The notes: generated by a model from the letters alone, not told the origin. Numbered from the stretch's first letter, positions 23,431 to 32,807 are shown. The stretch: 64,000 bases of DNA from Rhizomys pruinosus (GCA_009823505.1 VZQC01007129.1:915557-979556), one strand, 5' to 3'. Translations and numbers: made by a program.

Positions 23431-23605
23431 GCCAGGCGTGGTGGCGCACGCCTTTAATCCTAGCACTCAGGATGCAGAGGCAGGCAGATCTCTGTGAGTT
23501 CAAGGCCAGCCTGGTCTACAGAGTGAGTTCCAGGCCAGCTGGGACTAAAGGGAGACCCTGTCTCAAAAATAACAACAAAAAAGTAATCTCAAAAAAAAAA
23601 AAAAT
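23431..23605 (+). mobile_element. B1 SINE with A-rich tail
   Basis: AGCCAGGCGTGGTGGCGCAC to GACCCTGTCTCAAAAATAAC, followed by A runs. Confidence 0.93.
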
Positions 23606-23971
23606 ACTCAGCCACAGGCATTTCCTTATAACAGTGGAAAAACGTAGTAATACATGGAATCCAGGCTCAGTTTGAGCAGCAGTCAGCAACTTGGGAGTTT
23701 GTCTGACTCTCAAGTATGTATGCTCTCTTTGGCCTGCCAGGATTTAAAAACACGTATTTGCAATATTCTTACTGTATGATATAATCATATCTACTGTGTA
23801 CTGGTTGCAAAGTGTTACTTTATGTAACACTAAGAAAAAAATTCAAAAACTGTCACAAGGTGATTTAGAATTGCCCAGGAGGCAACTTCTGGATGTGTCT
23901 TTGAGGGAGTTTTCAAAGGGGGAAGACTGACCCTGAATGTGGATTGGGACACCTGACTGACTGAAAACGGA
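23606..23971. other. No gene seen
   Basis: Unique A/T-rich sequence leading into a GC-rich minisatellite. Confidence 0.35.
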
Positions 23972-24153
23972 AACCGCCAGTAGAACAGCAGCATGGACAC
24001 CGCCAGCGGAACAGAAGCGTGGACGCCGCCAGCGGAACAGAAGCGTGGACGCCGTCAGTAGAGCAGCGGCGTGGACACCGCCAGCAGAACAGCGGCGCGG
24101 ACACCGCCAGCAGAACCGCGGCGTGGACGCCGCCAGCAGAACAGCAGCGTGCA
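23972..24153. repeat. 26-bp GC-rich minisatellite, ~7 copies
   Basis: Unit GAACAGAAGCGTGGACGCCG plus CCAGCG, period 26 bp, with substitutions between copies. It is rich in CpG although the flanks are CpG-poor. Spurious open frames repeating Cys/Arg/Ala-rich units arise on the minus strand. Confidence 0.95.
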
Positions 24154-24647
24154 TCTCTTTCAGCTTTCTGATTGTGCACGCAGTGTGACCAGGAGCCTGA
24201 GTTCTGCCCTGTGACTTCCTCATCATGACGGCCTGTGTCCTCAGACCATGAGCTTCTCAGAGCACTTCCTCCTTAAGTTGTTTTTTGTCAGACAGTTGGT
24301 CACAGCACCAAGAACAGTAACTCAGAGGGAGGAAGAATGAGGCAAATGGACACTGAGAAGGCGTGGCGGCGGCGTGCAGTTTGCTATCTTAATTAAACTT
24401 TTAAGCTTCCGGTGCAGTTTTTATTTTTTTTACATTTTCAGTCACATGCAGAAAGCAGAGTGCATTAATGTAGTTTTGAACTTAGACTCAGAAAAAGATG
24501 CAGGACATGTATGGCAGAGTACAGGGACTCAGGTGGGGTGGGGGGCATGAAAAGGGAAGTAACTCTAGATTCATTTGAGAAATGATGTAAGACTTATGGA
24601 AAAAATTTAATAACAATAAAAAAATTTTGTGGAAAGAAAAAGGGGAG
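24154..24647. other. No gene seen
   Basis: Unique sequence. No exon or repeat recognised. Confidence 0.35.
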
Positions 24648-24778
24648 CTGGGCGTGGTGGTGCACGCCTTTAATACCAGCATTCAGGAGGCAGAGGCAAG
24701 CGGATCTCTGTGAGATCAAGCACAGCCTGATACACATAGAAAGTTCCAGGACAGCTGGGGAGAACTTGTCTTACAAAG
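24648..24778 (+). mobile_element. B1 SINE
   Basis: AGCTGGGCGTGGTGGTGCACG to AGAACTTGTCTTACAAAGA; diverged 3' end. Confidence 0.88.
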
Positions 24779-24789
24779 ATGAAAAAAAA

Positions 24790-25016
24790 TTTTTTGGAAG
24801 ATTTGTTTTTATTTTATGTGTATGAATGCTTTGCCTGCATGTGTGTATGTGCACCACATCTATGTCTGGTGGCAGTGGAGGCCAGAGAGGGTGTTGGTTC
24901 CCTTGCAACTGGAGTTACAGATAGTTGTGGGCTGCCACATGGGTGCTGGGACCTGAGCCCAGGTCCTCTGCAAGAGTAGCAAGTGCTCTTAACATCTGAG
25001 CCATCTCTCCAGGCCC
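24790..25016 (-). mobile_element. B2-type SINE (reverse)
   Basis: The tail is at the left, then TGGGTGCTGGGACCTGAGCCC and ATCTGAGCCATCTCTCCAGGCC at the right. Confidence 0.9.
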
Positions 25017-25041
25017 TCCTTTTTAAAAATATTATTTATTG

Positions 25042-25262
25042 GGGTTGGAGAGATGGCTCAGCAGTTAAGAATGCTGACTGCTCTTGCAGAGGACCCAGGT
25101 TCGATCCCCAGCACCCACATGGCAGCTAAGAACCGTCTTTAACTCCAGTTCCAAGGGAATCTGATCCCCTCTTCTGACCTCCGCGGCATTGCATGACACA
25201 GGTGCACAAACCTACATGCAGACAGTACACTCATACACATAAAAAATAATAAAATAAAAATA
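25042..25262 (+). mobile_element. B2-type SINE
   Basis: GGTTGGAGAGATGGCTCAGCAG, box B GGTTCGATCCCCAGCACCC, the lineage-typical CTCCGCGGCATTGCATGACAC segment, and tail ACACATAAAAAATAATAAA. Together with the element at 24790 it forms an inverted pair. Confidence 0.93.
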
Positions 25263-25264
25263 TT

Positions 25265-25497
25265 TATTATTTATCTTCTTGAGTGTGTGGATGTGTGTGC
25301 ACCCCCATGTGTGTGTGGATGTGTGTGTGTGTGCACCCCATGTGAGTGTGGACGTGTGTGTGCACCCCTATGTGTGCTGAGGACCACTGGCAGGAGTTGT
25401 TTCTGTCCTTCTACTCTGTGGGACCTGGGGACTGAACTTGGGTATTAAGGTGCTGAGGGCAAGTGCCTAACCCCTACTGAGCCATCTTTTGGTCCTT
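25265..25497 (-). mobile_element. B3-type SINE (reverse) with GT-rich tail
   Basis: TGTGGATGTGTGTGCACCCC-type repeats, then GCTGAGGACCACTGGCAGG, GGACTGAACTTGGGTATT and ACTGAGCCATCTTTTGG. Confidence 0.7.
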
Positions 25498-25529
25498 TTC
25501 CCTGGTTTTTTGTTTGTTTGTTTTTCCAT

Positions 25530-25652
25530 CTTTTTGAGACAGGGTCTCTCTATAGCCCTCTGTAGACCAGGCTGGCCTTGAACTCACAGAGATCCACCTG
25601 CCTCTGCCTCCCAAGTGCTAAGATTAAAGGCATGCGCCACCACACCCAGCCC
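25530..25652 (-). mobile_element. B1 SINE (reverse)
   Basis: CATCTTTTTGAGACAGGGTC to ATGCGCCACCACACCCAGCCC, with an internal deletion near 25560. Confidence 0.9.
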
Positions 25653-26335
25653 TTTTCCCTGTTTTAAAGGAGAGCAAATCTTACTTGGATGTGACCTTCT
25701 AGGTCAAGCATGCAGGAACCACGGAGCCCTACAATCCACTGTGCTTGAGTCTGCATCCAAAGGTCAATGCTCCAAATGGGAGCTATTGCTCTCAGGACTC
25801 AGTTACCTCGTGGCTTGATGCTCCTAAGTTTGGCAGCTGTGGAACTTGAAGGCTGTGCCGTCTGAATGATGGTAGATTGTGTGATGCCCAAGGGCCAGAC
25901 AGGAACCTTCACCACTACTCAGGTCTGCTTTCCTGTGCCTGCACTTCCCTCCCGAAAAGGTTCTCCCTACACAGTGGCAATGTGACACCAGCCACCTGCT
26001 CCAGTCCTGTGTCTGGCTACTTAGGCTAAGAGAGAGGAAAAGAGCCTCTTTTCCCTGTAGCTTCATCTAAAGTCCCAGGTACAGGCTTCATTGTTCATCC
26101 CCGGATCACAAGCCATCCCTGAACCAGTCACTATGGCTATGAGAATATGGTCCTCTCCTTGATCAGATCACATGACCATGCCTCAACCAGCTACGTGAGT
26201 AAGGGCAGACATACAGTCCTCTTGGGTTGGATCTAGGTCACAAAATCATCCTTGGTTCCAGGGGGAATGAAAACTACCAAGGGTAGGAATGAAAGAGAGG
26301 TAGTTCCCCAAAGTAATATTGGAGTCTTGTGCATG
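25653..26335. other. No gene seen
   Basis: Unique flank of the provirus. No exon recognised. Confidence 0.35.
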
Positions 26336-26341
26336 GAAGGC
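26336..26341. repeat. Target-site duplication, left copy
   Basis: GAAGGC directly before the TGTTGGG start of the 5' LTR, repeated exactly after the 3' LTR at 32150-32155. Six base pairs is typical of class II (betaretrovirus-like) integration. Confidence 0.9.
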
Positions 26342-26739
26342 TGTTGGGCCCTGTGGGCCCTAGAGAATGTGGCCTACTGTAACCCCCTGAGCCTGACTAG
26401 AGTTTAGCAACCTGTCTCTGGCCAGTCACTTCCACATAGGAGTGACTCAGCATAGCCCAACCTGAAAACGCCTACAACCAATGTGGCTAGTTACTATTGG
26501 CCCAAAGCTATCCCCCCACTCTACTTATCTCCTCTCCCACCTTCCTTTTTCCACCCCTCCCACCAAGCATATATAAGCTGCTGCCTGACTCAATAAAGTG
26601 AGTTCTTGCTTTGACGAGACTCCCGACCCCCCCTTGTGGTTCTTTTCAGGTCGTTGACACTCACCATCCCATTCAGCCCCAGAGGAGAGATAGGCTGGCC
26701 CGGCTCTCCTCTCTGCCCTACCTGCCGGAGGACCTGGCA
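26342..26739 (+). repeat. 5' LTR of the class II provirus
   Basis: Starts TGTTGGGCCCTGTGGGCC and ends CTGGCA. TATATAA is at 26570-26576 and AATAAA at 26592-26597, only about 20 bases apart. The poly(A) signal therefore sits at or before the expected cap site, implying a very short R region. The LTR is followed by a 3-base spacer and the primer-binding site. Confidence 0.93.
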
Positions 26740-26742
26740 GAC

Positions 26743-26763
26743 TGGTGCCCTGTGTGAGGACGG
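26743..26763 (+). promoter_or_regulatory. Primer-binding site, tRNA-Met (elongator) type
   Basis: TGGTGCCCTGTGTGAGGA is complementary to the 3' end of elongator tRNA-Met at all but one of 18 positions. The mismatch is a T in place of C that can still pair as G-U. It lies 3 bases after the LTR. Confidence 0.75.
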
Positions 26764-26803
26764 TTTCCTTCGTGAAGTTCGCTGATGGGCCAATCGGTCT
26801 GCC

Positions 26804-26809
26804 GGTGAG
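26804..26809 (+). promoter_or_regulatory. Candidate leader splice donor
   Basis: CCG followed by GTGAGT, a strong consensus donor, lies between the primer site and the gag start, where the subgenomic env donor is expected. Confidence 0.5.
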
Positions 26810-26825
26810 TGTACCTCCATAAATT

Positions 26826-27988
26826 ATGGGGAAGTCTGCTTCCAAACCCCAACCCCTTTGTCCTCCCCCATCCTCTCGGGGGTGCTCCCTGGCCACTGCC
26901 ACCTGAGCCACCGACCAACCCCTTTTGGCCCCCTTTGGCACCCCCTCCTTATAATGGTGAAGCCCTCCTCGAAGGCAGTGCCGCCACCCTCTACCCGGTT
27001 GTCAACCCAGGAGATAACTGCCCGGCGGCCTGGTACCCTTGGGAGACTCAAGAATTAAAGGACCTCAAAAAGGCGGTGACTGAGGATGGCCCCAATTCTC
27101 CCTAGGCGGAGACCATCCTTGAAGGGTTGGCCCATCAGGCGTGTGTGGCCCGGGACTGGTATGGGTTGGCCAGGGCCGTCCTCCCTAGCCCTGTGTTCCT
27201 TAAGTGGGTCGCCTTCTGTCAGGAGGAGTGTCAGGTACAGGGAGAGCGTAACCAGAACACTCGGCCACCCATACCCATTACCTATTGCATGCTCTGGGCA
27301 TGGATGCTCAACATACCACCGGCCTCCAACAGGCTGCCATCCCCGCCCCTTATCAAGATCAAGTCAGGGCGATTGGCCTGGTGGCATGGAAGAAATTAGA
27401 TGAGGGCCCTACTGAATCCCCTGTGTCTGGGGTCGCTCAGAGGGCCTCGGAGGACCGTCCTTCTTTTATAGATACGGTCCAAAAGAGCCTGAGGAGAAAG
27501 TTCCCTGCTGGGGAGTTGAGGGAAAGGTTTGTGCACTCCCTAGTCTGGGATGGAATGACCACAGATCACAAATTAGCATGTGCAGGACTGAGAAACCAGT
27601 CAATGGACAGGTGGATAGTGGCCTCCCGGGATGTCGGCACCACTTCTCATCAATCAATGGACAGGTGGATAATGGCCTCCTGGGATGTTGGCACCACTTC
27701 TCATCAGATGCGAGCCATGGCGGCTGCCCTTCAGGCAGGCCGCCAGGAAGAGCTCCAGACTCTTATCAATACCCTCCAACAAGCCACTGTTTCGGGTGAG
27801 CAGACATGTTTTCGGTGTGACAAAGAAGGCCACTTCCACAGGGAGTGCCCTAACCAACCCCGAGGACCTCCTGCCCCCCCCCCAGAGAGGGCGGTCCCCG
27901 TACACCCTGTCCTCGCTGTAAAAAGGATTTTCATTGGGCCCGTGATTGCAGGTCCAAATTTAATTTTAAGGGTGAGCCTTTAAACTCC
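26826..27988 (+). pseudogene. gag remnant (short matrix, capsid, nucleocapsid)
   Basis: The likely start at 26826 gives an MGKSASK N-terminus, a myristoylation-type signal. That frame stops after 26 codons. The continuing capsid-like sequence is in another frame from about 26860 (a PPPY late-domain motif near 26960, then NPGDNCPAAWYPWE) with an in-frame stop at 27103. A further frame change near 27270-27300 leads to the capsid C-terminal part (27285-27598). A 54-bp in-frame tandem duplication spans 27601-27708. Two CCHC zinc knuckles follow at 27807-27848 and 27908-27949, in different frames because of a ten-C run between them. At about 390 codons it is much shorter than a usual betaretroviral gag; most of matrix appears missing. 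Confidence 0.85.
27601..27708 (+). repeat. 54-bp tandem duplication inside gag
   Basis: CAATGGACAGGTGGATAGTG at 27601 recurs at 27655 with a few substitutions. The length is exactly 18 codons, so the gag frame is kept. Confidence 0.95.
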
Positions 27989-28049
27989 CGGCGGGGCTGC
28001 CCCCAGCCCCGTTAAAGAAGGGGAACAGGCCGGTCCAAGCTCATTGGAC

Positions 28050-28596
28050 CGTTCCACTGGTTCCTGGCTTGAGGCCAAAATCGACCCTAACAATAGGGGG
28101 CAAAACTTTCAAATTCCTCATTGATACCGGGGCTGATCGAACAGTAATAAGAAAGGAAGAAGTGCCCCATTCTTGGCAGTTGGTGAATGGTCCGCCTTTG
28201 CTGGGTGTGGGCGGCCAGTCTACATCATGAGAGACAGCCGCCTGGCTGCACTGGACAGACCCTAGTGGAAGCCATGGGGAGGTGCGCCCTCTCGTGGTCC
28301 CTGGCCTGACAGCCAATCTCTTGGGTCAGGACGTTCTGGGTGAGGCAGAGGCCTTTATCACAACAGACCATAAGGCCTTTTATAACGATCTCCTAGACCA
28401 GGAGGAATATGAACAACAGCTTGAGCAGGGGCGGGAGAGCCACCCCAACTACCAAGACCCTTTGACCAACCCAGACAAAAGCATTCCTCGGTCCACCCCC
28501 AATCCTAAGGGCCACTGCTCGCCTCCCGGTAATTCAGATACAATGGAAACCGGAGAATCCCGTATGGGTGGAGCAGTGGCCTCTTCCTACCCATAA
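28050..28596 (+). pseudogene. pro remnant (retroviral aspartic protease)
   Basis: The active-site motif DTGAD is encoded at 28123-28137, preceded by a hydrophobic FLI. The flap-like GVGGQS sequence follows, then an in-frame TGA at 28228. The C-terminal NLLGQDVL motif, typical of the conserved end of retropepsins, is at about 28315-28340 in the same frame. One stop therefore breaks an otherwise recognisable protease. No dUTPase domain was recognised upstream. Confidence 0.8.
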
Positions 28597-29620
28597 ACTC
28601 CAACAACTACACTCATTGGTCCAGCAACAGTTGGACCTGGGGCATCTAAAGCCATCCACTAGTCCCTGGAACTCTCTTGTATTTGTTATTAAGAAAGCTA
28701 ATGGCTCCTGGAGGTTCCTACAGGATCTTAGAAAAATCAATGAGAGGATGGTACTGCTGGGAACACCACAGAGGGGGCTCCCCTGGGTCCCCGCTATCTC
28801 CAGTTCATACCATCTGACTGTCATCGATATAAAGGATTGCTTCCTCTCTATCACCCTGCACCAACGTGATAGGGAAAAGTTTGCCTTCTCCCTTCCCTCT
28901 ATTAACTTTCGGGGACCGGACTTAAGATTTGAGTGGACTGTCCTTCAGGGCATGGCTAATAGCCCCCCTATTTGCCAATATTACTTGACACAGCTCTTTA
29001 CTCCACTCCTAAAGCAACCAAACATGCTCTTTTATATCTATATGGATGATATAATTTTGGGCAGCCTTGAGGCCTCAGACCTTTGGGAACTCACCACCAG
29101 ATGCCTCTCCATTCTATGGGAAAGTGGCTTTACCAAAGTGTCTATGGACAAAATTCAGACTATCCCACCATTTAAAAATTTGGGGTCCATCCTCTCCTTG
29201 GACTCCATTTCCCCTGCCAAACCTCAGCTTTCCTTACAGGAATCCTACCCCAGCTCCAAAAACTTCTGGGGGAGATTAATTGGATGAGACCCTGGATTCC
29301 TGTAACCACTGAGGAGATGGTTCCCATATTAGACCTCTTAAAAGGCCTAGATTTAAATTTGAGGGTGACACTACTTCCCCTTTGTTGGCAGGCACTTGCA
29401 AAAATACAACAATCCATAAATGGGGCCTCCCTAAAACGGTTTGACCCACATGTACCCATCTCCCTCTGCCTTTTTCCCAGGAAGACCTTGTGCACAGCCC
29501 TCTTGGCCCAAGACAGTGAGCCCGTTCAATGGGTACACCTCTCGGTGGGGGGAGTACCAAGGGTGTATTCCATGACCAATCAGATAGCCGACTGCATAAA
29601 GGAAGAGAAGTGGCAGTCAG
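28530..29620 (+). pseudogene. pol remnant: reverse transcriptase
   Basis: Palm motifs are in order: VFVIKKANGSWRFLQDLR, then VIDIKDCFLSI, then FAFSLPS, LQGMANSPP and YMDD at 29039-29050. The methionine YMDD and the overall motif wording fit class II/betaretroviral RT. The frame ends near 29286 and the thumb/connection region continues in another frame (29284-29630), so there is a frameshift at about 29270. Confidence 0.88.
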
Positions 29621-29761
29621 ACTGGGACTGAGCCCCAATTCATCATCACTCCCTACAAGTCGGCAGACTTTGCCTGGTTACAAAATAATAATGACAAAAT
29701 TGTACTGGCACTTGAAGGATTTCCTAGCAAAATTGATTGTCATTACGGTGCTTATAAATGG

Positions 29762-30240
29762 ATGAGTTCCTTCTCCCAGCTCAAATGGGAGCCTCCCCGA
29801 CTTTTCCTTACCTGGCCTGATCCTGAGTTCCTCACCGTATTCATGGATGGAGGGCATCTTGGGGCCTCAGTAGTCATTTATCCACCACTACAAAAAGGGC
29901 AAAAACCTACCCCCATAAAAACCATCTCTTATGAGGTTGAAGGGTTGGCACAGTTTAAGGAGCTCTTTGCTGTTGTCCTAGCACTTGACTCTATACCTGA
30001 GCCCTTTAACCTGTTCTCAGATAGCCTTTATGTTGTCAGTTTACTGCCCAACCTAGTGGAGGCCCATGTCAGGTTAGATTCTAACCCCATATCTCTTCTA
30101 ATGATTCAGACCAGGGTCCTACTTAAACAAAGCACCAGCCCCATCTTTCTCCAGCATCTTAGAGGGCATCAAAACATGCCTGGGTTCCTTTCAGATGGCA
30201 ACAAATTGGCCGACCAACTAGCTTCCATACCCCAATGCCA
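29762..30240 (+). pseudogene. pol remnant: RNase H
   Basis: Catalytic-type residues are visible in order: Asp in VFMDGG, Glu in QFKEL, Asp in FSDSLY and Asp in LSDGNKLAD. The domain lies in one open stretch but is out of frame with the RT core upstream. Confidence 0.8.
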
Positions 30241-31120
30241 TAATTTAATGGAAGCGACCCAGTTCCACCAACTCACACATGCTAACTGGAGGGGCCTCAA
30301 AAACAAGTTTCCCCACGTGCTCGTTCAAGATCTAAAAAGAATTATTCCCACTTGTAGATCCTGTCAACCTTTTATGCAGATTCCTTTGCTTCAGGCCCCT
30401 GGGAGTAACCCTTGAGGCCTTCGGCCTAATCACCTTTGGCAAATAGATGTCACACACTATGCTCCCTTTGGAAAACTTAGGTATATCTTTGTCTGTGGAC
30501 CTTTTCTCGTGCCTGCTGGGCATCCGCACACATGGGTGAAAAGACTAAACATGCTATTAGCCATATGCTCCAATGCTTTGCTACCCTCAGGTTACCTGAT
30601 CAAATTAAAACATACAATGGTCCATGCTTCATAAGTAAATCTTTTATAGAATTCCTCCAAACATGGAAGATCTCACATTCTACTGGTATCCCCTATAACC
30701 CTCGAGGACAGGCTATTGTTGAAAGGTTCAATCAAACCCTTAAGGCTCAGTTACAAAAACAAAAGGAGGAGTCCCTGTCCCCTTATGATCAATTAAAGAA
30801 AGCCCTTTTTACGCTAAATATTTTAAATTTTTCAAGAGAAAAACCACACTTATCTCCTTTCCAGAAGCACTGGTCCTCATCTGTCACCTATAGCTCTATT
30901 CGGGTCAGATGGAGGGAACCACTCACTGAGGTGTGGAGGGGACCAGACCCACTCCTCACAGTGGGGAGAGGATTCAGATGTGTTTTCCCCCCAAATGAAA
31001 AAAGGTCCATCTGGGTGCTGGCAAGAAACCTTAAATATCTCCCCCAACAGGGAGAAAATGATAATGACACCTCCAGGGAGTGTTTCACCCCCGAGGATGG
31101 CCCCTCTGCTCTTCCCTCAG
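30241..31120 (+). pseudogene. pol remnant: integrase
   Basis: The N-terminal HHCC zinc-binding region (FHQLTHAN to CRSCQ) ends the RNase H frame at 30415. WQIDVTHY, with the first catalytic Asp, follows near 30440 in another frame. The core resumes at 30532. The second catalytic position reads KTYNGP, Tyr replacing Asp, at 30613-30615. The catalytic Glu (IVERFNQ) is at 30721-30723, giving the expected 35-residue spacing. The C-terminal domain (WRGPDPLLTVGRG, then ARNLKYLP) runs to about 31050. Frameshifts and the lost Asp make it inactive. Confidence 0.85.
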
Positions 31121-31129
31121 GAGCAGCCC

Positions 31130-31503
31130 GGGATGACAGTGACGTTGCTCCTCCTGCTGCTGGCTCTCATCCCACCCAGTGACAGGGGACTCGATGACCC
31201 CAATGCAGCCAGACAATGCCTGGAGGCTAGATCTGGAATTGTCTGAAACAAAATCAAGGAACTCACGGCTTCCTGCCCTACCTCCTTCCTTTGCTTGCAC
31301 CCCTTCTTACACTCTTCCTAATTCTTATCCTCGGGCCCTGTGCAATTAACAAAATCACTCAATTTATCCAGGGAAGGCTAGATGCAGTAAAGTTACATCA
31401 GGTCGAGGTCCACTATCACAGGCTCGCCAGCCAGGAGCCAGGGCCTTATGAATGGCCATCTTCATACGACCGCCCGACCCCTTGCCCTCCATGTGGCCAA
31501 TGA
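31130..31503 (+). pseudogene. env remnant: signal peptide joined to transmembrane tail
   Basis: A start near 31134 gives a hydrophobic leader rich in Leu (MTVTLLLLLLALIPP). Within about 90 bases, at a GIV-stop-NKIKEL segment near 31235, the sequence passes to what looks like the heptad/C-terminal region of a gamma-type transmembrane subunit. The membrane anchor (LLTLFLILILGP) and a short tail follow at 31291-31503 in another frame. The surface subunit, fusion peptide and most of the ectodomain are missing, so this cannot encode an envelope. Confidence 0.7.
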
Positions 31504-31702
31504 TGGGTAAGACTCCAGAGAGACTGGGGCAACCTAAGACAGGGCATGGAGAGGCTCTTCAGCAGACCAGAGTCATAGCACCCAATGATGGGCAAGATCT
31601 TTCTGCAGTCAGTCAACCTAAGACAGGGGCCAAACCTAAGCTGTTTGTATCCCAAAGACGGGTAAGACCAAGTTTGCAAAAATAGACAACCTAAGACAGG
31701 GG
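31497..31702 (+). promoter_or_regulatory. CTE-like RNA export element, three motif pairs
   Basis: Two motifs alternate. Motif A: CCAATGATGGGTAAGAC (31497-31513), CCCAATGATGGGCAAGAT (31581-31598), CCCAAAGACGGGTAAGACC (31651-31669). Motif B: CAACCTAAGACAGGG (31530-31544), CAACCTAAGACAGGGG (31614-31629 and 31687-31702). These are the loop halves of the type D retroviral constitutive transport element, which binds the mRNA exporter NXF1/TAP, at the expected place between env and the 3' LTR. The known type D element has two A/B pairs; here there are three. Flanks of the second and third pairs can form a partial stem by eye. Confidence 0.8.
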
Positions 31703-31724
31703 CTATGCTTCCCCTCCTGCATTA

Positions 31725-31742
31725 CAAAAACAAAAGGGGGAA
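31725..31742 (+). promoter_or_regulatory. Polypurine tract
   Basis: CAAAAACAAAAGGGGGAA immediately before the 3' LTR, the expected plus-strand primer site. Confidence 0.85.
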
Positions 31743-31743
31743 T

Positions 31744-32149
31744 TGTTGGGCCCTGTGGGCCCTAGAGAATGCGGCCTACTGTAACCCCCTCAGCCTGACT
31801 AGAGTTTAGTGACCTGTCTCTGGCCAGTCACTTCTGCATAGGAGTGACTCAGCATAGCCCGACCTGAAAATGCCTACAGCCGATGTGGCCAGTTACTATT
31901 GGCCCAAAGCTATCCCCCCACTCTACTTATCTCCTCTCCCACCTTCCTTTCTCCACCCCTCCCACCAAGCATATATAAGCTGCTGCCTGACTCAATAAAG
32001 TGAGTTCTTGCTTTGACAAGACTCCCGACCCCCCCCCCCCCCGGTGTGGTTCTTTTCAGGTCATTGACACTCACCATCCCACTCAGCCCCAGAGGAGAGA
32101 CAGGCTGGCCCAGCTCTCCTCTCTGCCCTACCTGCCGGAGGACCCAGCA
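31744..32149 (+). repeat. 3' LTR of the class II provirus
   Basis: Starts TGTTGGGCCC and ends CCCAGCA. It carries the same TATATAA and AATAAA as the 5' copy and a longer poly(C) run near 32027-32042. Confidence 0.93.
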
Positions 32150-32155
32150 GAAGGC
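32150..32155. repeat. Target-site duplication, right copy
   Basis: GAAGGC, identical to 26336-26341. Confidence 0.9.
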
Positions 32156-32807
32156 AGAGCAGGTGGCCAGTGAACTCAGTGGCTGCTCCTCACAAAGGGA
32201 CAGAAGATGCCTCAGCCTGGCCTGATCAGTAGTCTCTTCTGACCCTGGCTAAGGGAAGCATAGGACACCTGTGGCCCGGAAAGCCTTTGTGGAGGAGGTA
32301 CAAAAGAGCATGCACTTCACCTGGCCTTGACAGTGGAACGATGGAGCTGTGTGGGGGCCCAGTCATGGCCAGCTGCTTGGGTGTGGTGGAGCACACTCCT
32401 GTCTCCTCCCTAGACTATCCTGACTCTAAGATGGAATAAGGAAGGGAACAGAAGAGCCAAGCTCCCATGATTCAGAGGCCCAAGTCACAAACTCCACGTG
32501 ATGTGATTAGCAGTGATGAAACAGGAAGAGAAGGCTTTTATGAATTAGTTCAAACTCCTAGAGGTACAAAACCAGCCTAGGGGAAAACAGAGAGCTGAGC
32601 CCAGTCTGCATGGCACCCAGTGACCCTTTGTGCAGAGAATCCTGTGTTTCTAGGGCAACTGCTGCCTACTGATTAGACACCTCACTTTGCAAGGGAGCAC
32701 AACCTGAAAGCTTCTGGTGTATAATTTATTTGAACATTCTGTGCATGAGGCCCTGTGTCAGGGGTTTTACAGACATGTTCTCCTTTGATATTTTCTGTAT
32801 AGGGGTG
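32156..32807. other. No gene seen
   Basis: Unique flank of the provirus. No exon or repeat recognised. Confidence 0.35.

Larger units (their letters stand above)
26342..32149 (+). mobile_element. Class II (type D/betaretrovirus-like) endogenous retrovirus
   Basis: A 5.8-kb provirus with paired LTRs, a primer-binding site, gag, pro, pol and env remnants, a CTE-like region and a polypurine tract in the correct order. The RT has YMDD, there is DTGAD in the protease, two CCHC knuckles in gag, and a 6-bp target duplication, all of which fit class II. The env remnant resembles the gamma-type transmembrane tail that type D viruses carry. LTRs differ at roughly 20 of about 400 positions by eye, plus a poly(C) length change. 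Every major frame is broken or truncated, so it is an inactive fossil. Confidence 0.93.

Noticed and set aside
28282..28596. Possible separate 104-codon gene
   Set aside because: It is the C-terminal part of the retroviral protease frame after an in-frame stop, continuing into the pro-pol linker.
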